A stretch of 64,000 nucleotides of DNA, taken from the NCBI GenBank assembly GCA_038203525.1, contig JBBRDW010000001.1, forward strand, positions 80,876 to 144,875, given 5' to 3'. A program made the translations under genes and the position numbers. The DNA comes from Limnovirga sp038203525 (lineage in GTDB: Bacteria > Bacteroidota > Bacteroidia > Chitinophagales > Chitinophagaceae). Below the pieces are notes generated by a model that saw nothing but the letters and a program-made list of their open reading frames with translations, made no database searches and was not told where the DNA came from. Positions 44,087 through 53,521 of the stretch are shown here, in pieces (within the stretch, counting starts at the first letter, position 1; every line of letters begins with the position of its first letter).

Positions 44087-45979
44087 TTAATTCCCTCGTT
44101 CTTCCACCAGATCCAATTCTACCCTCAAATTTTCTATAATAAATTCCTGCCTTTCTATGGTGTTTTTCCCCATAAAATATTCGAGCAGGTTTTGAATATG
44201 TTCGCCCTGTTCAAGTATTACGGGTTGCAGGCGGATATCATCTCCAATAAATTTTCCAAACTCATCCGGTGATATTTCGCCCAAGCCTTTAAATCGTGTA
44301 ATCTCGGGTTTGCTGCCCAGCTTTTTTACAGCCGCCTGCTTCTCTTTTTCATCGTAACAATAAATGGTTTCCTGTTTATTGCGCACACGAAACAATGGCG
44401 TATCTAAAATAAAAACATGCTGCTGTTTCACAAGATCGGGGAAGAACTGAAGAAAAAAAGTCATGAGTAACAAACGTATATGCAAACCATCTACATCGGC
44501 ATCCGTTGCTATTACAATGTTTTTATAACGAAGGTCTTCTAAACCATTCTCAATATTCAGTGCATGCTGTAGTAAATTGAACTCCTCATTTTCGTAAACT
44601 ACTTTTTTGGTAAGGCCAAAACAGTTGAGTGGCTTACCACGTAAGCTAAACACAGCCTGCGTTTCAACGTTTCGGCTTTTGGTAATGCTGCCGCTGGCAC
44701 TGTCGCCCTCGGTTATAAAAATGGTAGTTTTATTTTGGTTTAGAACAAATTCTGCTTTGTTTTTTACAGGTGGTTCATCATTGTAATGCGCTCGGCAATC
44801 ACGTAGTTTTTTATTGTGGAGATTTGCTTTTTTTGCACGTTCATTTGCCAGTTTTCGTATGCCGCTTAGCTCCTTTCTTTCCTTTTCACTTTGCTCAATT
44901 CTTTTTCTTAGCGCCTCAGATGTTTGCTGATTGCGGTGCAGAAAATTATCGAGTTCTTTTGCAAAGAAATCTGCAATAAAATTCTTCATGCTTTGTCCGC
45001 CTTCGCTTACATATTGCGAACCCAGTTTTGTTTTTGTCTGGCTCTCAAACACAGGTTCCTGTACACGCACCGCAACGGCGGCAACAATGCTTTGCCTAAT
45101 GTCTGCAGCTTCGTAATCTTTCTTATAAAAATCACGTACTGTTTTTACAAATGCTTCGCGAAATGCTTGCTGGTGTGTGCCACCCTGCGTGGTGTACTGA
45201 CCATTTACAAAAGAAAAAATATCTTCCCCATAATCGTTATTATGCGTAATGGCAACTTCAATATCTTCTCCCTTTAAATGGATGATGGGATAACGCAGTT
45301 CATCTTCATTTGTCTTGCGTTTCAAAAGATCCAGTAAACCATTTTTACTTACATAACGCTTGTTGTTAAAAGTAATTACAAGGCCTGCGTTCAAAAAACA
45401 ATAGTTCCACAAAAGGTTGTCGAGATACTCATGTATAAAATGAAAATTCCTGAACACTGTGTCGTCTGGAATAAAAGTAACCAGCGTACCATTGGTTTCC
45501 TGTGTTGCAGCCTCTTTATACTCTTTTATCAAAATGCCTTTTTCAAACTCGGCAACTTTTGTTCTGCCTTCCCGAAAACTTTCTACTTTAAAATTATTAC
45601 TTAGTGCATTTACCGCTTTGGTACCTACACCATTTAACCCCACACTTTTTTGAAAGGCTTTGCTATCATACTTTGCTCCGGTATTGATCTTGCTAACCAC
45701 ATCAACCACTTTGCCCAGCGGAATGCCACGGCCATAGTCACGCACAATAACCGTTCTTGCTTCAATGGTAATATCAATATGCTTGCCGTAGCCCATCATA
45801 TGTTCATCCACGCAGTTATCCAGCACTTCTTTTATCATTACATAAATTCCATCATCGGGGGCAGAGCCATCGCCGAGTTTGCCAATATACATACCAGGGC
45901 GCAGCCTTATGTGCTCCCGCCAGTCGAGGCTTTTTATGCTGTCTTCATCGTATTTAAAAAGGTCTTTTTCTTCAGCCAT
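44087..45979 (-). CDS. parE: DNA topoisomerase IV subunit B
   Basis: ATPase subunit of topoisomerase IV. The 630-residue protein has the GHKL ATPase signatures: EVLDNCVDEHMMGYGKHIDI (N-box), VRDYGRGIPLG, and SVGLNGVGTKAVNALSN. The C-terminal Toprim part carries FITEGDSASGSITKSR (EGDSA motif) and IATDADVDGLHIRLLLMTFF (DxDxD metal site), then ITRFKGLGEISPDEFG. The SASGS and DGLHI variants are usual in Bacteroidota ParE and differ from GyrB's SAGGS/DGSHI. It pairs with parC at 37.1 kb on the same strand, though four genes and a pseudogene lie between them. Confidence 0.94.
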   Translation of the reverse strand: MAEEKDLFKYDEDSIKSLDWREHIRLRPGMYIGKLGDGSAPDDGIYVMIKEVLDNCVDEHMMGYGKHIDITIEARTVIVRDYGRGIPLGKVVDVVSKINTGAKYDSKAFQKSVGLNGVGTKAVNALSNNFKVESFREGRTKVAEFEKGILIKEYKEAATQETNGTLVTFIPDDTVFRNFHFIHEYLDNLLWNYCFLNAGLVITFNNKRYVSKNGLLDLLKRKTNEDELRYPIIHLKGEDIEVAITHNNDYGEDIFSFVNGQYTTQGGTHQQAFREAFVKTVRDFYKKDYEAADIRQSIVAAVAVRVQEPVFESQTKTKLGSQYVSEGGQSMKNFIADFFAKELDNFLHRNQQTSEALRKRIEQSEKERKELSGIRKLANERAKKANLHNKKLRDCRAHYNDEPPVKNKAEFVLNQNKTTIFITEGDSASGSITKSRNVETQAVFSLRGKPLNCFGLTKKVVYENEEFNLLQHALNIENGLEDLRYKNIVIATDADVDGLHIRLLLMTFFLQFFPDLVKQQHVFILDTPLFRVRNKQETIYCYDEKEKQAAVKKLGSKPEITRFKGLGEISPDEFGKFIGDDIRLQPVILEQGEHIQNLLEYFMGKNTIERQEFIIENLRVELDLVEERGN

Positions 45980-46023
45980 ATTTTTTTAATCAGTAATCAT
46001 TTCTTAATAACAAAAATTCATTT

Positions 46024-46075
46024 TGAGCCCAGCTTTACATCATTGTGAACCGTTCCTTGCGTCGCACTCTTGTGC
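46024..46075. repeat. L arm of the dispersed family
   Basis: TTGAGCCCAGC, TTGTGAACCGTTC, core CTTGCGTCGCACTCTTGTGC. The next R arm is at 46951, beyond the YkgJ-like gene. The rest of 45980-46381 is AT-rich with no gene. Confidence 0.85.
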
Positions 46076-46381
46076 TGTAAATCATCATGCAGCAACTATC
46101 TGGAGCCTTTAATTTGATCAATGGTGGAACAAATTCTTTTGTACTACTATTTTGCCCCCATTACGCTTATTTTCAACAGGCACCCATGCAAATTAAGCTG
46201 CGCAAATTACCCTTTCAAGTTTACTTTTCTACAATTGAGTAAGCCATGTGGATAAAACTGTGTCTCCATTACAAATATGATTCATTAAAAATTTACCGGC
46301 TGACGGGATATAAAGCATTTGCAAATTCAAAAAAAGACACCTGCCAGCAGAAGTCTTTGTTGGTTATCTTGCACAGGCAAC

Positions 46382-46879
46382 ATGATAACAAACCTCAATA
46401 CCATTGCCGCTGCCGCAGTAACAAACGAAAATGGGAACGTCCGCTTCAAAGAAATGGTACAATCCAGCGACAGCGCGACTATTGACCAACTTGTTTTTAA
46501 GCTGAACGATACCATTACCCCTCAAATAGACTGTACCCAATGCGGTAACTGTTGCAGAAGTTTGATGATAAATGTTGAAGCAGCTGACGCTGGAAGATTG
46601 TCAAAACAGCTACATATTCCGGAAGAAACATTTTATGAACGATACATAGAAAGATCAAATGAAGGCACACTGGCTGTTATGAGCAGCATTCCCTGCCATT
46701 TTCTTTTTGAAAATAAATGTACCGTTTATGAGGCAAGACCAAATGAATGCCGTGAGTTTCCCGGCCTTCACCATCCCGGTTTTAAGAAGCGGTTATTTGC
46801 AATATTTATGCATTATGGGCGCTGCCCCATTATTTTTAATGTAATTGAACAACTAAAACTGGAAATGGAATTTAAATAG
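46382..46879 (+). CDS. YkgJ-family cysteine-cluster protein
   Basis: About 165 residues, cytoplasmic. The Cys cluster is visible as IDCTQCGNCCRSLMINV (CxxCxxCC), then IPCHFLFENKCTVYEARPNE, CREFPG and GRCPIIF, the pattern of the YkgJ (zinc/iron-chelating) family, which may hold an Fe-S cluster or zinc. Function unknown. I use the ATG at 46382 (MITNLNTIAAAA); upstream in-frame codons from 46319 look non-coding. It is enclosed by an L arm (46024) and an R arm (46951) of the dispersed family. Confidence 0.83.
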   Translation: MITNLNTIAAAAVTNENGNVRFKEMVQSSDSATIDQLVFKLNDTITPQIDCTQCGNCCRSLMINVEAADAGRLSKQLHIPEETFYERYIERSNEGTLAVMSSIPCHFLFENKCTVYEARPNECREFPGLHHPGFKKRLFAIFMHYGRCPIIFNVIEQLKLEMEFK

Positions 46880-46950
46880 CTTTTTATTGTTAGCTGTAAA
46901 AATGAGCATCCAGCCTATCATACGCATGGTTCTGCTCATTATATTTCTGA

Positions 46951-47027
46951 ACGTACAAGGGAGTGACACAACAGACGATGCCATCTATACCGCAGTTGGT
47001 ACAAAAATAATTTTATTCGGGCTAATC
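46951..47027. repeat. R arm of the dispersed family
   Basis: ACGTACAAGGGAGTGACACA, ACAGACGATGCCAT, AGTTGGTACAAAAATAATTT, TATTCGGGCTAATC. The GAGTGACACAAC form is shared with the R arm at 57217. Confidence 0.75.
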
Positions 47028-47071
47028 AACTAAACCCTTATTTTTATTGCTCACAATCCCCCAACATATTT

Positions 47072-48187
47072 ATGACACAACCTGCAACCGTTGCCCCGCA
47101 ACGCCTTTACTCGCTTGACGCCCTTCGTGGCTTTGACATGTTCTGGATAATGGGTGCCGAAGACATTGTTCACGGCATGGCCAAAGTTACCGGCTCGCCT
47201 TTCTGGCAAGGATTTGGCAACGAACTAACGCATCCTGCCTGGAACGGTTTTCATTTTTACGATCTTATCTTCCCTATGTTTCTTTTTATGGCCGGTGTAG
47301 CCACACCATTTTCGGTTGGCCGCGAAATGGAGAAAGGTGCTACCCGCAGCCAGCTTATAACCCGCGTAATAAGGCGGGGACTGATACTGGTTTTACTGGG
47401 CATTATTGCCAATAATGGTTTGCAGATTCAGCCGATTGCGGACATTCGTTTCCCGAGTGTATTGGGGCGTATTGGGCTTGCCTATATGTTTGCCAATATC
47501 ATCTCGTTCTATACCAAAGAACGCGGACAAATTATCTGGTTTGGGGCACTGCTTATTGGCTACTGGCTAATGTTAAAATTTACGGCTGCGCCGGGTTTTC
47601 CGATGGGCGACCTTACCATGGAAGGAAATTTTGCATCCTATATTGACCGTTCTGTTATTCCGGGGCATTTGTATTTAGACATTCACGATCCCGAGGGACT
47701 GGTTTCAACCATCCCAGCAATTGCCACCGGGTTATTGGGAATTTTAACCGGCAATTATTTAAAAACCGGCCTTGCATCTCCCAAACGAAAAGTACTTACT
47801 CTGTTTATAACCGGCATAGCATTTATAGCATTTGCCCACCTGTGGGACCTTGATTTTCCTATCAACAAAAATCTTTGGACGAGTTCATTTGTACTGAATG
47901 CCGGTGGATACAGCCTTATCCTGCTTTCAATATTTTATTTTGTTATTGATGTACTTGGCTATAAAAAATGGGCGTTCTTTTTCAGGGTAATCGGTATGAA
48001 TTCTATACTCATTTATTTATCTGGCCACTTTATTGATTGGGAGTATACCACAAACAGTTTATTTCAATGGCTGGGGCAATTGATTGGCGAACCCTATAAC
48101 ATAGTGGCAATGGCAATCTTGTTCGTATTTACAGAGTGGCTGGTATTATATTTCCTGTATAAAAAGAAAGTTTTTTTACGGGTATAA
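47072..48187 (+). CDS. DUF5009/COG4299 membrane protein (heparan-alpha-glucosaminide N-acetyltransferase-like)
   Basis: 371-residue inner-membrane protein with about ten hydrophobic segments. The N-terminus RLYSLDALRGFDMFWIMGAE holds the conserved SLDALRGFDM motif of the HGSNAT/NagX-like acyltransferases, and WNGFHFYDLIFPMFLFMAGV the 'DL.FP.FLF..G' motif. IRRGLILVLLGIIANNG and RIGLAYMFANI follow as in the family. The human relative transfers acetyl groups across the lysosomal membrane; in bacteria the family is thought to act on cell-wall or glycan sugars, but that is inference. It is a single gene with an L arm 30 bp after its stop. Confidence 0.85.
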   Translation: MTQPATVAPQRLYSLDALRGFDMFWIMGAEDIVHGMAKVTGSPFWQGFGNELTHPAWNGFHFYDLIFPMFLFMAGVATPFSVGREMEKGATRSQLITRVIRRGLILVLLGIIANNGLQIQPIADIRFPSVLGRIGLAYMFANIISFYTKERGQIIWFGALLIGYWLMLKFTAAPGFPMGDLTMEGNFASYIDRSVIPGHLYLDIHDPEGLVSTIPAIATGLLGILTGNYLKTGLASPKRKVLTLFITGIAFIAFAHLWDLDFPINKNLWTSSFVLNAGGYSLILLSIFYFVIDVLGYKKWAFFFRVIGMNSILIYLSGHFIDWEYTTNSLFQWLGQLIGEPYNIVAMAILFVFTEWLVLYFLYKKKVFLRV

Positions 48188-48216
48188 ATACTAAAAGATT
48201 GCGTTGAGTTTTTTTT

Positions 48217-48268
48217 GATACCAACCAATCTTTTCATGGCAGCTTAGTTGCGTCGCAATCCCTTCATC
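48217..48268. repeat. L arm of the dispersed family (truncated core)
   Basis: TTGATACCAACC, TTTTCATGGCAGCTTA, core GTTGCGTCGCAATCCCTTCA; the CTTGTAC end is replaced by CCTTCATC, as in the L arm at 56958. The next R arm is at 49994, beyond accD and smpB. Confidence 0.7.
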
Positions 48269-48474
48269 GGCTGTATCTGTTTGGAGCTTCCGTTTTCGTG
48301 GATTTCAAGTGGCTTAAATTTGAAGGGCATTACTATTTATTTTTCAAATATGAAGCGCTTGTTACACGAGTTTCATTCAGTCTTTCACCCCAAGCGAAAC
48401 TCAGGTTAAAATAGGTTCAAAAAAGGCTTTCTTTATTTCATTTGTATAAAAAATTACTTATTCAGCAAACTCCT

Positions 48475-48482
48475 TATTTTTG
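48475..48482 (+). promoter_or_regulatory. Probable -7 box of accD
   Basis: TATTTTTG fits TAnnTTTG and lies 19 bp before the ATG at 48502. It supports that start rather than the in-frame ATG/TTG near 48442, which would lie upstream of the transcript. Confidence 0.5.
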
Positions 48483-48501
48483 CTGTCCTCAATTACCCGA
48501 C

Positions 48502-49428
48502 ATGAGTACAAAAAAGGAAGAAGATTTTGAGAACAGTTTGGCAGGTGAAGAGAATGCACCGGGTCAAAACAGTGACCAGCGGGGCAAATGGTACAAACGT
48601 TTAAGAAAAGGAATTACTACATCTACTGCAGATAAAAAAGAAACCCCGGAAGGGCTTTGGAACAAATGCCCTGAATGCAATTATATCTGCACTACTGCTG
48701 AACTTCGGGAGAACCTTTATGTTTGCCTCAAATGCAATTACCATCACCGTATTGGCAGCGAAGACTATTTTGAAATTATTTTTGATAACGACGAATACAC
48801 GGAGCTATTTGGCAATATCCGCAGCAAAGACTTTCTTGGGTTTACCGATTTGAAACCTTACCAAAAAAGGCTTGACGAAATACACGCAAACACAGACCTT
48901 AAAGACAGCATGCGCGTAGGCACAGGCAAAGTAAATGGCGAGGATCTTGTTGTAGCTTGTATGGATTTTGAATTTATCGGTGGTTCGCTCGGCAGTGTGA
49001 TGGGAGAAAAATTCAGCCGTGCCGTAGACTATTGTATTAGCCACAAAATACCTTACATGGTAATCAGCAAAAGCGGTGGTGCCAGAATGATGGAAAGTGC
49101 TTTCAGCCTGATGCAGCTTGCAAAAACAAGTGGTAAATTGGCACAACTGAGCGATGCAAAATTGCCTTTTATTTCCCTGCTCACAGATCCAACTTTTGGC
49201 GGAATATCAGCCAGTTTTGGAATGCTTGGCGATTTAAATATTGCAGAACCATCAGCACTTATTGGTTTTGCGGGGCCAAGGGTTATTAAAGAAACCATTA
49301 AAAAAGACCTTCCGCCGGGTTTTCAGCGCAGCGAGTTTTTACTGGACCACGGTTTTTTGGACTTTATTATAGACAGAAAGAAATTGAAAGAAAGACTTTC
49401 TCAACTCATCCTTCTATTTAAAAATTAA
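48502..49428 (+). CDS. accD: Acetyl-CoA carboxylase carboxyltransferase subunit beta
   Basis: Beta subunit of the carboxyltransferase half of acetyl-CoA carboxylase (first step of fatty-acid synthesis). About 308 residues. The zinc ribbon is visible (LWNKCPECNYICTTAELREN then LYVCLKCNYHHR). The crotonase-fold core follows with MDFEFIGGSLGSVMGEKFSR, ISKSGGARMMESAFSLMQLA and DPTFGGISASFGMLGDLNIA, ending EFLLDHGFLDFIIDR, all classic AccD motifs. The start at 48502 is chosen because a TAnnTTTG box precedes it by 19 bp. The N-terminal ~45 residues before the zinc ribbon are polar and probably disordered. accA is not in the window. smpB follows 56 bp later. Confidence 0.95.
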   Translation: MSTKKEEDFENSLAGEENAPGQNSDQRGKWYKRLRKGITTSTADKKETPEGLWNKCPECNYICTTAELRENLYVCLKCNYHHRIGSEDYFEIIFDNDEYTELFGNIRSKDFLGFTDLKPYQKRLDEIHANTDLKDSMRVGTGKVNGEDLVVACMDFEFIGGSLGSVMGEKFSRAVDYCISHKIPYMVISKSGGARMMESAFSLMQLAKTSGKLAQLSDAKLPFISLLTDPTFGGISASFGMLGDLNIAEPSALIGFAGPRVIKETIKKDLPPGFQRSEFLLDHGFLDFIIDRKKLKERLSQLILLFKN

Positions 49429-49445
49429 TTGCAAATCATATAAGC

Positions 49446-49453
49446 TAATTTTG
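49446..49453 (+). promoter_or_regulatory. Probable -7 box of smpB, just before the accD terminator hairpin
   Basis: TAATTTTG fits TAnnTTTG. Transcription starting 6-8 bp downstream would begin inside the hairpin at 49455-49475, so smpB mRNA would lack an intact terminator stem. Confidence 0.45.
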
Positions 49454-49454
49454 A

Positions 49455-49484
49455 CCCGCCCGGCTCAAGGGCGGGATTTTTTTT
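49455..49484 (+). terminator. Intrinsic terminator of accD, abutting the smpB start codon
   Basis: Stem CCCGCCC / GGGCGGG with loop GGCTCAA, then A and eight T. The smpB ATG follows the last T directly. Confidence 0.85.
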
Positions 49485-49928
49485 ATGGCAGCAAAAGAAA
49501 TGAATAACAGGCAGGCTTATTTCAACTACCAAATTGAAGATAAATATGTTGCAGGTATAGTGCTGCTGGGTACCGAGGTAAAGTCAATACGGCAGGGAAA
49601 ACTCAGTTTTAATGATGCCTTCTGTATGTTCGATAAAGGTGAGCTATGGGTTCGCGGCCTTTATATAGCTGAATATTCCCACGGTACGGTGAACAATCAT
49701 ATCGCGGTTCACGACCGTAAATTATTGCTTACAAAGCGCGAACTTAAAAAGCTCGAATCTAAAATAAAAGAAAAAGGTTTTACCGTAGTTCCCCTAAAAG
49801 TTTTTATGAACGAAAAGTATTACGTAAAAGTTGAGATTGGTTTGGGCCGCGGTAAAAAAACGCACGATAAACGCGAAACAATGCGGGAAAGAGATACTGA
49901 CCGAGAGATTAGAAGATACCTGAAATAA
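49485..49928 (+). CDS. smpB: SsrA-binding protein SmpB
   Basis: Binds tmRNA and delivers it to stalled ribosomes for trans-translation. The 147-residue length is normal. Diagnostic segments: NRQAYFNYQIEDKYVAGIVL, LGTEVKSIRQGKLSFNDAFC, ELWVRGLYIAEYSHGTVNNH, RKLLLTKRELKKLESKIKEK, and the C-terminal basic tail GRGKKTHDKRETMRERDTDR that enters the mRNA channel. The tmRNA gene is not in the window. The ATG directly follows the accD terminator T-run. Confidence 0.97.
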   Translation: MAAKEMNNRQAYFNYQIEDKYVAGIVLLGTEVKSIRQGKLSFNDAFCMFDKGELWVRGLYIAEYSHGTVNNHIAVHDRKLLLTKRELKKLESKIKEKGFTVVPLKVFMNEKYYVKVEIGLGRGKKTHDKRETMRERDTDREIRRYLK

Positions 49929-49993
49929 TAGAATTTTTGATAAAACAGGTAACTTTTAGAAACCATTTTCGCCAATGTTTCGCAATGATATGG

Positions 49994-50054
49994 CGTACAA
50001 GCGTGCGACGCAACCGGGCCTAATAGCTGAAAAACTGCCGGGTACAAAAATATT
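49994..50054. repeat. R arm of the dispersed family
   Basis: CGTACAAGCGTGCGACGCAAC, CGGGCCTAATAGC, ACTGCCGGGTACAAAAATAT. Unlike most arms it lies behind a plus-strand gene (smpB). Confidence 0.8.
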
Positions 50055-50101
50055 AAAAGTGTGCCCGAAAAGCAATATCCGGGCATATCAAATCGGTTAA
50101 A

Positions 50102-50165
50102 AAAAACATTTTGGTAACCAACGCCATTGCTACTATCATCGCCTGTTGTGTCACTCACTTGTGCT
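50102..50165. repeat. L arm of the dispersed family without a partner
   Basis: TTTTGGTAACCAACG, TACTATCATCGCCT, core GTTGTGTCACTCACTTGTGC. No R arm is found before lon. The rest of 50166-50405 is AT-rich leader with no gene. Confidence 0.7.
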
Positions 50166-50405
50166 AGGGTAATTCTTTTGGGCAGTGCACACCGTTAAAA
50201 TCAATGCTAACAGGCTTCTGTTAAATCTATATTGCACCTGCAGCCATTCCTGCAATCTATGGCAAAAGTACCGGTATGTTTTTTACGCCAATTTGTTAGC
50301 GTTTTCGGCTTTATTTTGTCTTGGCATTTTTATTGCCTATTGTCCTTTTCCCAATAACTGCGTTTGAAGAAGGGCATTAGTGACAATTTGACTTTACACT
50401 AAAAA

Positions 50406-52814
50406 ATGAAAATGAACTATAATAAAATAAATTTTGGATCGGACGAAGACACAGATTTTTTACCCATCATCCCCATAAACGAGAACGACAATGACCAGGA
50501 TAAAAATTTAGTTATTCCCGATACACTTGCATTGCTCCCTTTAAGAAACACTGTATTATTTCCCGGGGTTGTTTTACCAATAACCGTAGGTAGAGATAAA
50601 AGTATAAAAGCCGTAAACGATGCCTATAAAGGCGATAAACTGATTGGAGTACTTGCTCAAAAAGACCCAAATATAGAAGAACCGGAACTAAAAGACCTTT
50701 GCGGCACCGGAACAGTGGCCAAAATAGTAAAGTTGATAAAGATGCCCGATGGCGGCACAACCATTATTATACAGGGAAAGAAACGATTTAAAATGGTTGC
50801 ACTTATTGAAGAAGAGCCCTATTTTAAAGCAAGTATTGCCGTTTTACCGGAAGATAATTTACTTTCTGATGAAGATTTTGATCCCTACACTGCAACGATA
50901 AAAGAACTTGCAACAGAGATTATACAACTATCGCCCAACTTACCTACCGAAGCTTCTATTATTCTCAAGAATATTGAGAACGCATCTTTCCTTATTAATT
51001 TTGTAAGCAGCAACCTGAACAGCGACCTTAAAGAAAAACAAACGCTGCTTGAAATAGACGATATAAAATTACGTGCAGAAAAACTGATAGAACTTCTGCA
51101 GCGCGAACTGCAGTTTGCCGAACTCAAAAATAAAGTAACCTCTAAAACCCGCACGGAGATTGATAAGCAGCAGCGTGACTATTTTCTGCAACAGCAATTA
51201 AAAAGTATAAAAGATGAACTGGGCGGCGATACCAACGACCGCGAATTAGCCCAGATGAAGAAAAAGGCCGAACTTAAAAAATGGCCCGAAGCTGCAAAGA
51301 ATATGTTTAAATCGGGCATTGAAAAGCTGGAACGCATGCACCCAAGTACACCGGATTATTCCGTTGTTTATAATCATCTCGATCTGATGCTTGACTTACC
51401 ATGGGAAGATTATACAACAGATAATTATGACCTTAAACGTGCCAAGCAGGTTTTAGATGCTGACCATTACGGCATGGGCAAAATAAAAGAACGCATACTG
51501 GAATACCTTGCCGTTTTAAAATTGAAAGGCGATATGAAAAGCCCTATTCTTTGCTTTATTGGCCCTCCCGGTATTGGTAAAACTTCTCTTGGAAAAAGTA
51601 TTGCACACGCCGTTGGGCGCAAGTATGTAAGGGTAAGCCTGGGTGGCTTGCATGATGAAAGCGAAATACGCGGCCACCGCAAAACCTATATTGGGGCAAT
51701 GCCCGGAAGAATTTTGCAAAACATACGGAAGGTAAAATCATCTAACCCTGTGATGATACTTGATGAGATTGATAAGATTGGCAACGATTTTCGCGGTGAT
51801 CCATCCTCTGCATTATTAGAAGTACTCGATCCCGAGCAGAATAATAACTTTTACGATAATTACCTTGAATTGGAGTACGATCTTAGTAAAGTTTTATTTA
51901 TCGCAACAGCTAATAATATTCAAAACATTCAGCCAGCACTACGCGACAGGCTTGAGATTATCGACCTGAGCGGTTATGCCATTGAAGAAAAGATAGAAAT
52001 TGCAAAACGTCATCTTGTTCCAAAACAAAAAGAAGCACATGGCCTTGCAAAAGTAAATTTCAAGCTCAGCGATAAAGTGCTGGAGAAAGTAATTGAGCAT
52101 TATACCAGAGAAAGCGGCGTACGCGAATTAGACCGGCAATTGGCAAGTATTATGCGCAACAGCGCAAAGGAATATGTTACAAAAAACAAATTAAAACCGG
52201 TGCTTACCCAGCATGATGTGGAGAAAATATTGGGTACTGCCCGCTACAGCAATGAGATCTATAAGATCGCAAACATGCCCGGCGTAACCGTTGGCCTTGC
52301 CTGGACTTATGTAGGCGGCGACATCCTTTTTATTGAAACCATTTTAAGCGAAGGCAAAGGCGATTTAAAACTTACCGGCAACCTGGGTAATGTAATGAAG
52401 GAAAGCGCTTCCACCGCTCTTACTTATCTCCAGGCCAATGCCAAGAAGAACAGTATTGATCCCGAATTATTCCAGAAACGCAGCGCACATATTCACGTGC
52501 CTGAAGGCGCCACGCCAAAAGATGGCCCAAGTGCGGGCGTTACCATGCTTACTTCTTTGGCTTCGGCATTTACAGGCCGCAAGGTAAAACCGTATCTGGC
52601 CATGACCGGTGAAATCACTCTACGCGGACAGGTTTTGCCGGTAGGCGGCATAAAAGAAAAAGTGCTTGCTGCAAGGCGTGCCGGACTAAAAGAAATAATT
52701 CTTTGCTGGCAAAACGAAAAAGATATAAAAGAAATAGACAGTAATTTTATAAAAGGCCTTCAGTTTCATTACGTTAAAACAATGCAGCAGGTACTTGATA
52801 TTGCGCTGCAATAA
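50406..52814 (+). CDS. lon: ATP-dependent protease Lon
   Basis: Cytoplasmic AAA+ serine protease that degrades misfolded and regulatory proteins. The 802-residue protein has the LonA layout: N-terminal substrate-binding domain (ALLPLRNTVLFPGVVLPITV), coiled helical region with QQRDYFLQQQLKSIKDELGG, and AAA module with Walker A GPPGIGKTSLGKS (from about residue 385) and Walker B VMILDEIDKIGND. The protease domain has Ser709 in PKDGPSAGVTM and Lys752 in GGIKEKVLAARRAG, the same 43-residue spacing as in E. coli Lon. The first two Met codons are ATGAAAATG; either could start. It is a single gene with a terminator. Confidence 0.97.
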   Translation: MKMNYNKINFGSDEDTDFLPIIPINENDNDQDKNLVIPDTLALLPLRNTVLFPGVVLPITVGRDKSIKAVNDAYKGDKLIGVLAQKDPNIEEPELKDLCGTGTVAKIVKLIKMPDGGTTIIIQGKKRFKMVALIEEEPYFKASIAVLPEDNLLSDEDFDPYTATIKELATEIIQLSPNLPTEASIILKNIENASFLINFVSSNLNSDLKEKQTLLEIDDIKLRAEKLIELLQRELQFAELKNKVTSKTRTEIDKQQRDYFLQQQLKSIKDELGGDTNDRELAQMKKKAELKKWPEAAKNMFKSGIEKLERMHPSTPDYSVVYNHLDLMLDLPWEDYTTDNYDLKRAKQVLDADHYGMGKIKERILEYLAVLKLKGDMKSPILCFIGPPGIGKTSLGKSIAHAVGRKYVRVSLGGLHDESEIRGHRKTYIGAMPGRILQNIRKVKSSNPVMILDEIDKIGNDFRGDPSSALLEVLDPEQNNNFYDNYLELEYDLSKVLFIATANNIQNIQPALRDRLEIIDLSGYAIEEKIEIAKRHLVPKQKEAHGLAKVNFKLSDKVLEKVIEHYTRESGVRELDRQLASIMRNSAKEYVTKNKLKPVLTQHDVEKILGTARYSNEIYKIANMPGVTVGLAWTYVGGDILFIETILSEGKGDLKLTGNLGNVMKESASTALTYLQANAKKNSIDPELFQKRSAHIHVPEGATPKDGPSAGVTMLTSLASAFTGRKVKPYLAMTGEITLRGQVLPVGGIKEKVLAARRAGLKEIILCWQNEKDIKEIDSNFIKGLQFHYVKTMQQVLDIALQ

Positions 52815-52894
52815 TTTTAAAAAAATCTAAACAATCAACTTATTCGTTTGTTGTAGTTACAATAATGTTTCATGTTGGTTGTTTTAAGGGTTAA

Positions 52895-52926
52895 AAATCC
52901 TCCATTTCAATGGGGGATTTTTTTTT
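52895..52926 (+). terminator. Intrinsic terminator of lon
   Basis: Eleven-pair stem AATCCTCCATT / AATGGGGGATT (one T-G) with a short loop and about nine T. The L arm GCCCGGC begins at the next base. Confidence 0.85.
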
Positions 52927-52976
52927 GCCCGGCATTTTTTAAAAATGGCATCTCCTCTTGCGTCGCACACTTGTAC
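52927..52976. repeat. L arm of the dispersed family directly on the lon terminator
   Basis: GCCCGGCATT, AAATGGCATCTCCT, core CTTGCGTCGCACACTTGTAC. The next R arm is at 54444, beyond the DUF6702 and HupE genes. Confidence 0.85.
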
Positions 52977-53029
52977 TCAATATTCATTATTGGGCAACTA
53001 AACCAGGCAGGCTTTATTAATTTTAGCGG

Positions 53030-53521
53030 TTAAAAAACAAAAAAAGCATCGGTATCAGGATAATTAAGTTTGTCGCTTTTTTCTTTGTCGCCTACCTGAA
53101 CGTGCATCATATTAATCTGGCTGGTATTGTAATCCTGCAGCAGGGAGTTGGTAATACTCAATTTGGTAACTGCTGTTACATCCTTTACCTCAAAGTAAGC
53201 CCAAATGCTTTCTTTTTGTTGCTCATACCCAACAAAAGCCAATGGTACAGGTTTACCATTAAGTTGAAACTGTAAATGCTTTTGGATATAATCGTTTACA
53301 AAACTATCCATTTGCTTTTGATCTGCTGGGTTCAGAATGTCAATCTTAATATTGGAATGGTATTTCCTTATGGTATTCTCCAGGTCATCGGTAAATATGC
53401 GCACACTTATTTCCAGTTCTTTGTCTTTAGCATTGAAATTTATATCGGTCATCGATATAAAGAAGGGGTGAAACAGGTTCATCCCCGCAACCATTATCCA
53501 TTGAAAAAAAATATTTACCAT
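53030..53521 (-). CDS. DUF6702-family protein
   Basis: 163 residues. The N-terminus has a short hydrophobic segment (MVNIFFQWIMVAGMNLF), perhaps a signal, then HPFFISMTDINFNAKDKELE and ISVRIFTDDLENTIRKY, the opening pattern of DUF6702 proteins, which in Bacteroidota are usually encoded next to HupE/UreJ and M1 peptidase genes, as here. Function unknown. It is divergent from the HupE gene across 117 bp, which must hold both promoters. Confidence 0.78.
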   Translation of the reverse strand: MVNIFFQWIMVAGMNLFHPFFISMTDINFNAKDKELEISVRIFTDDLENTIRKYHSNIKIDILNPADQKQMDSFVNDYIQKHLQFQLNGKPVPLAFVGYEQQKESIWAYFEVKDVTAVTKLSITNSLLQDYNTSQINMMHVQVGDKEKSDKLNYPDTDAFFVF

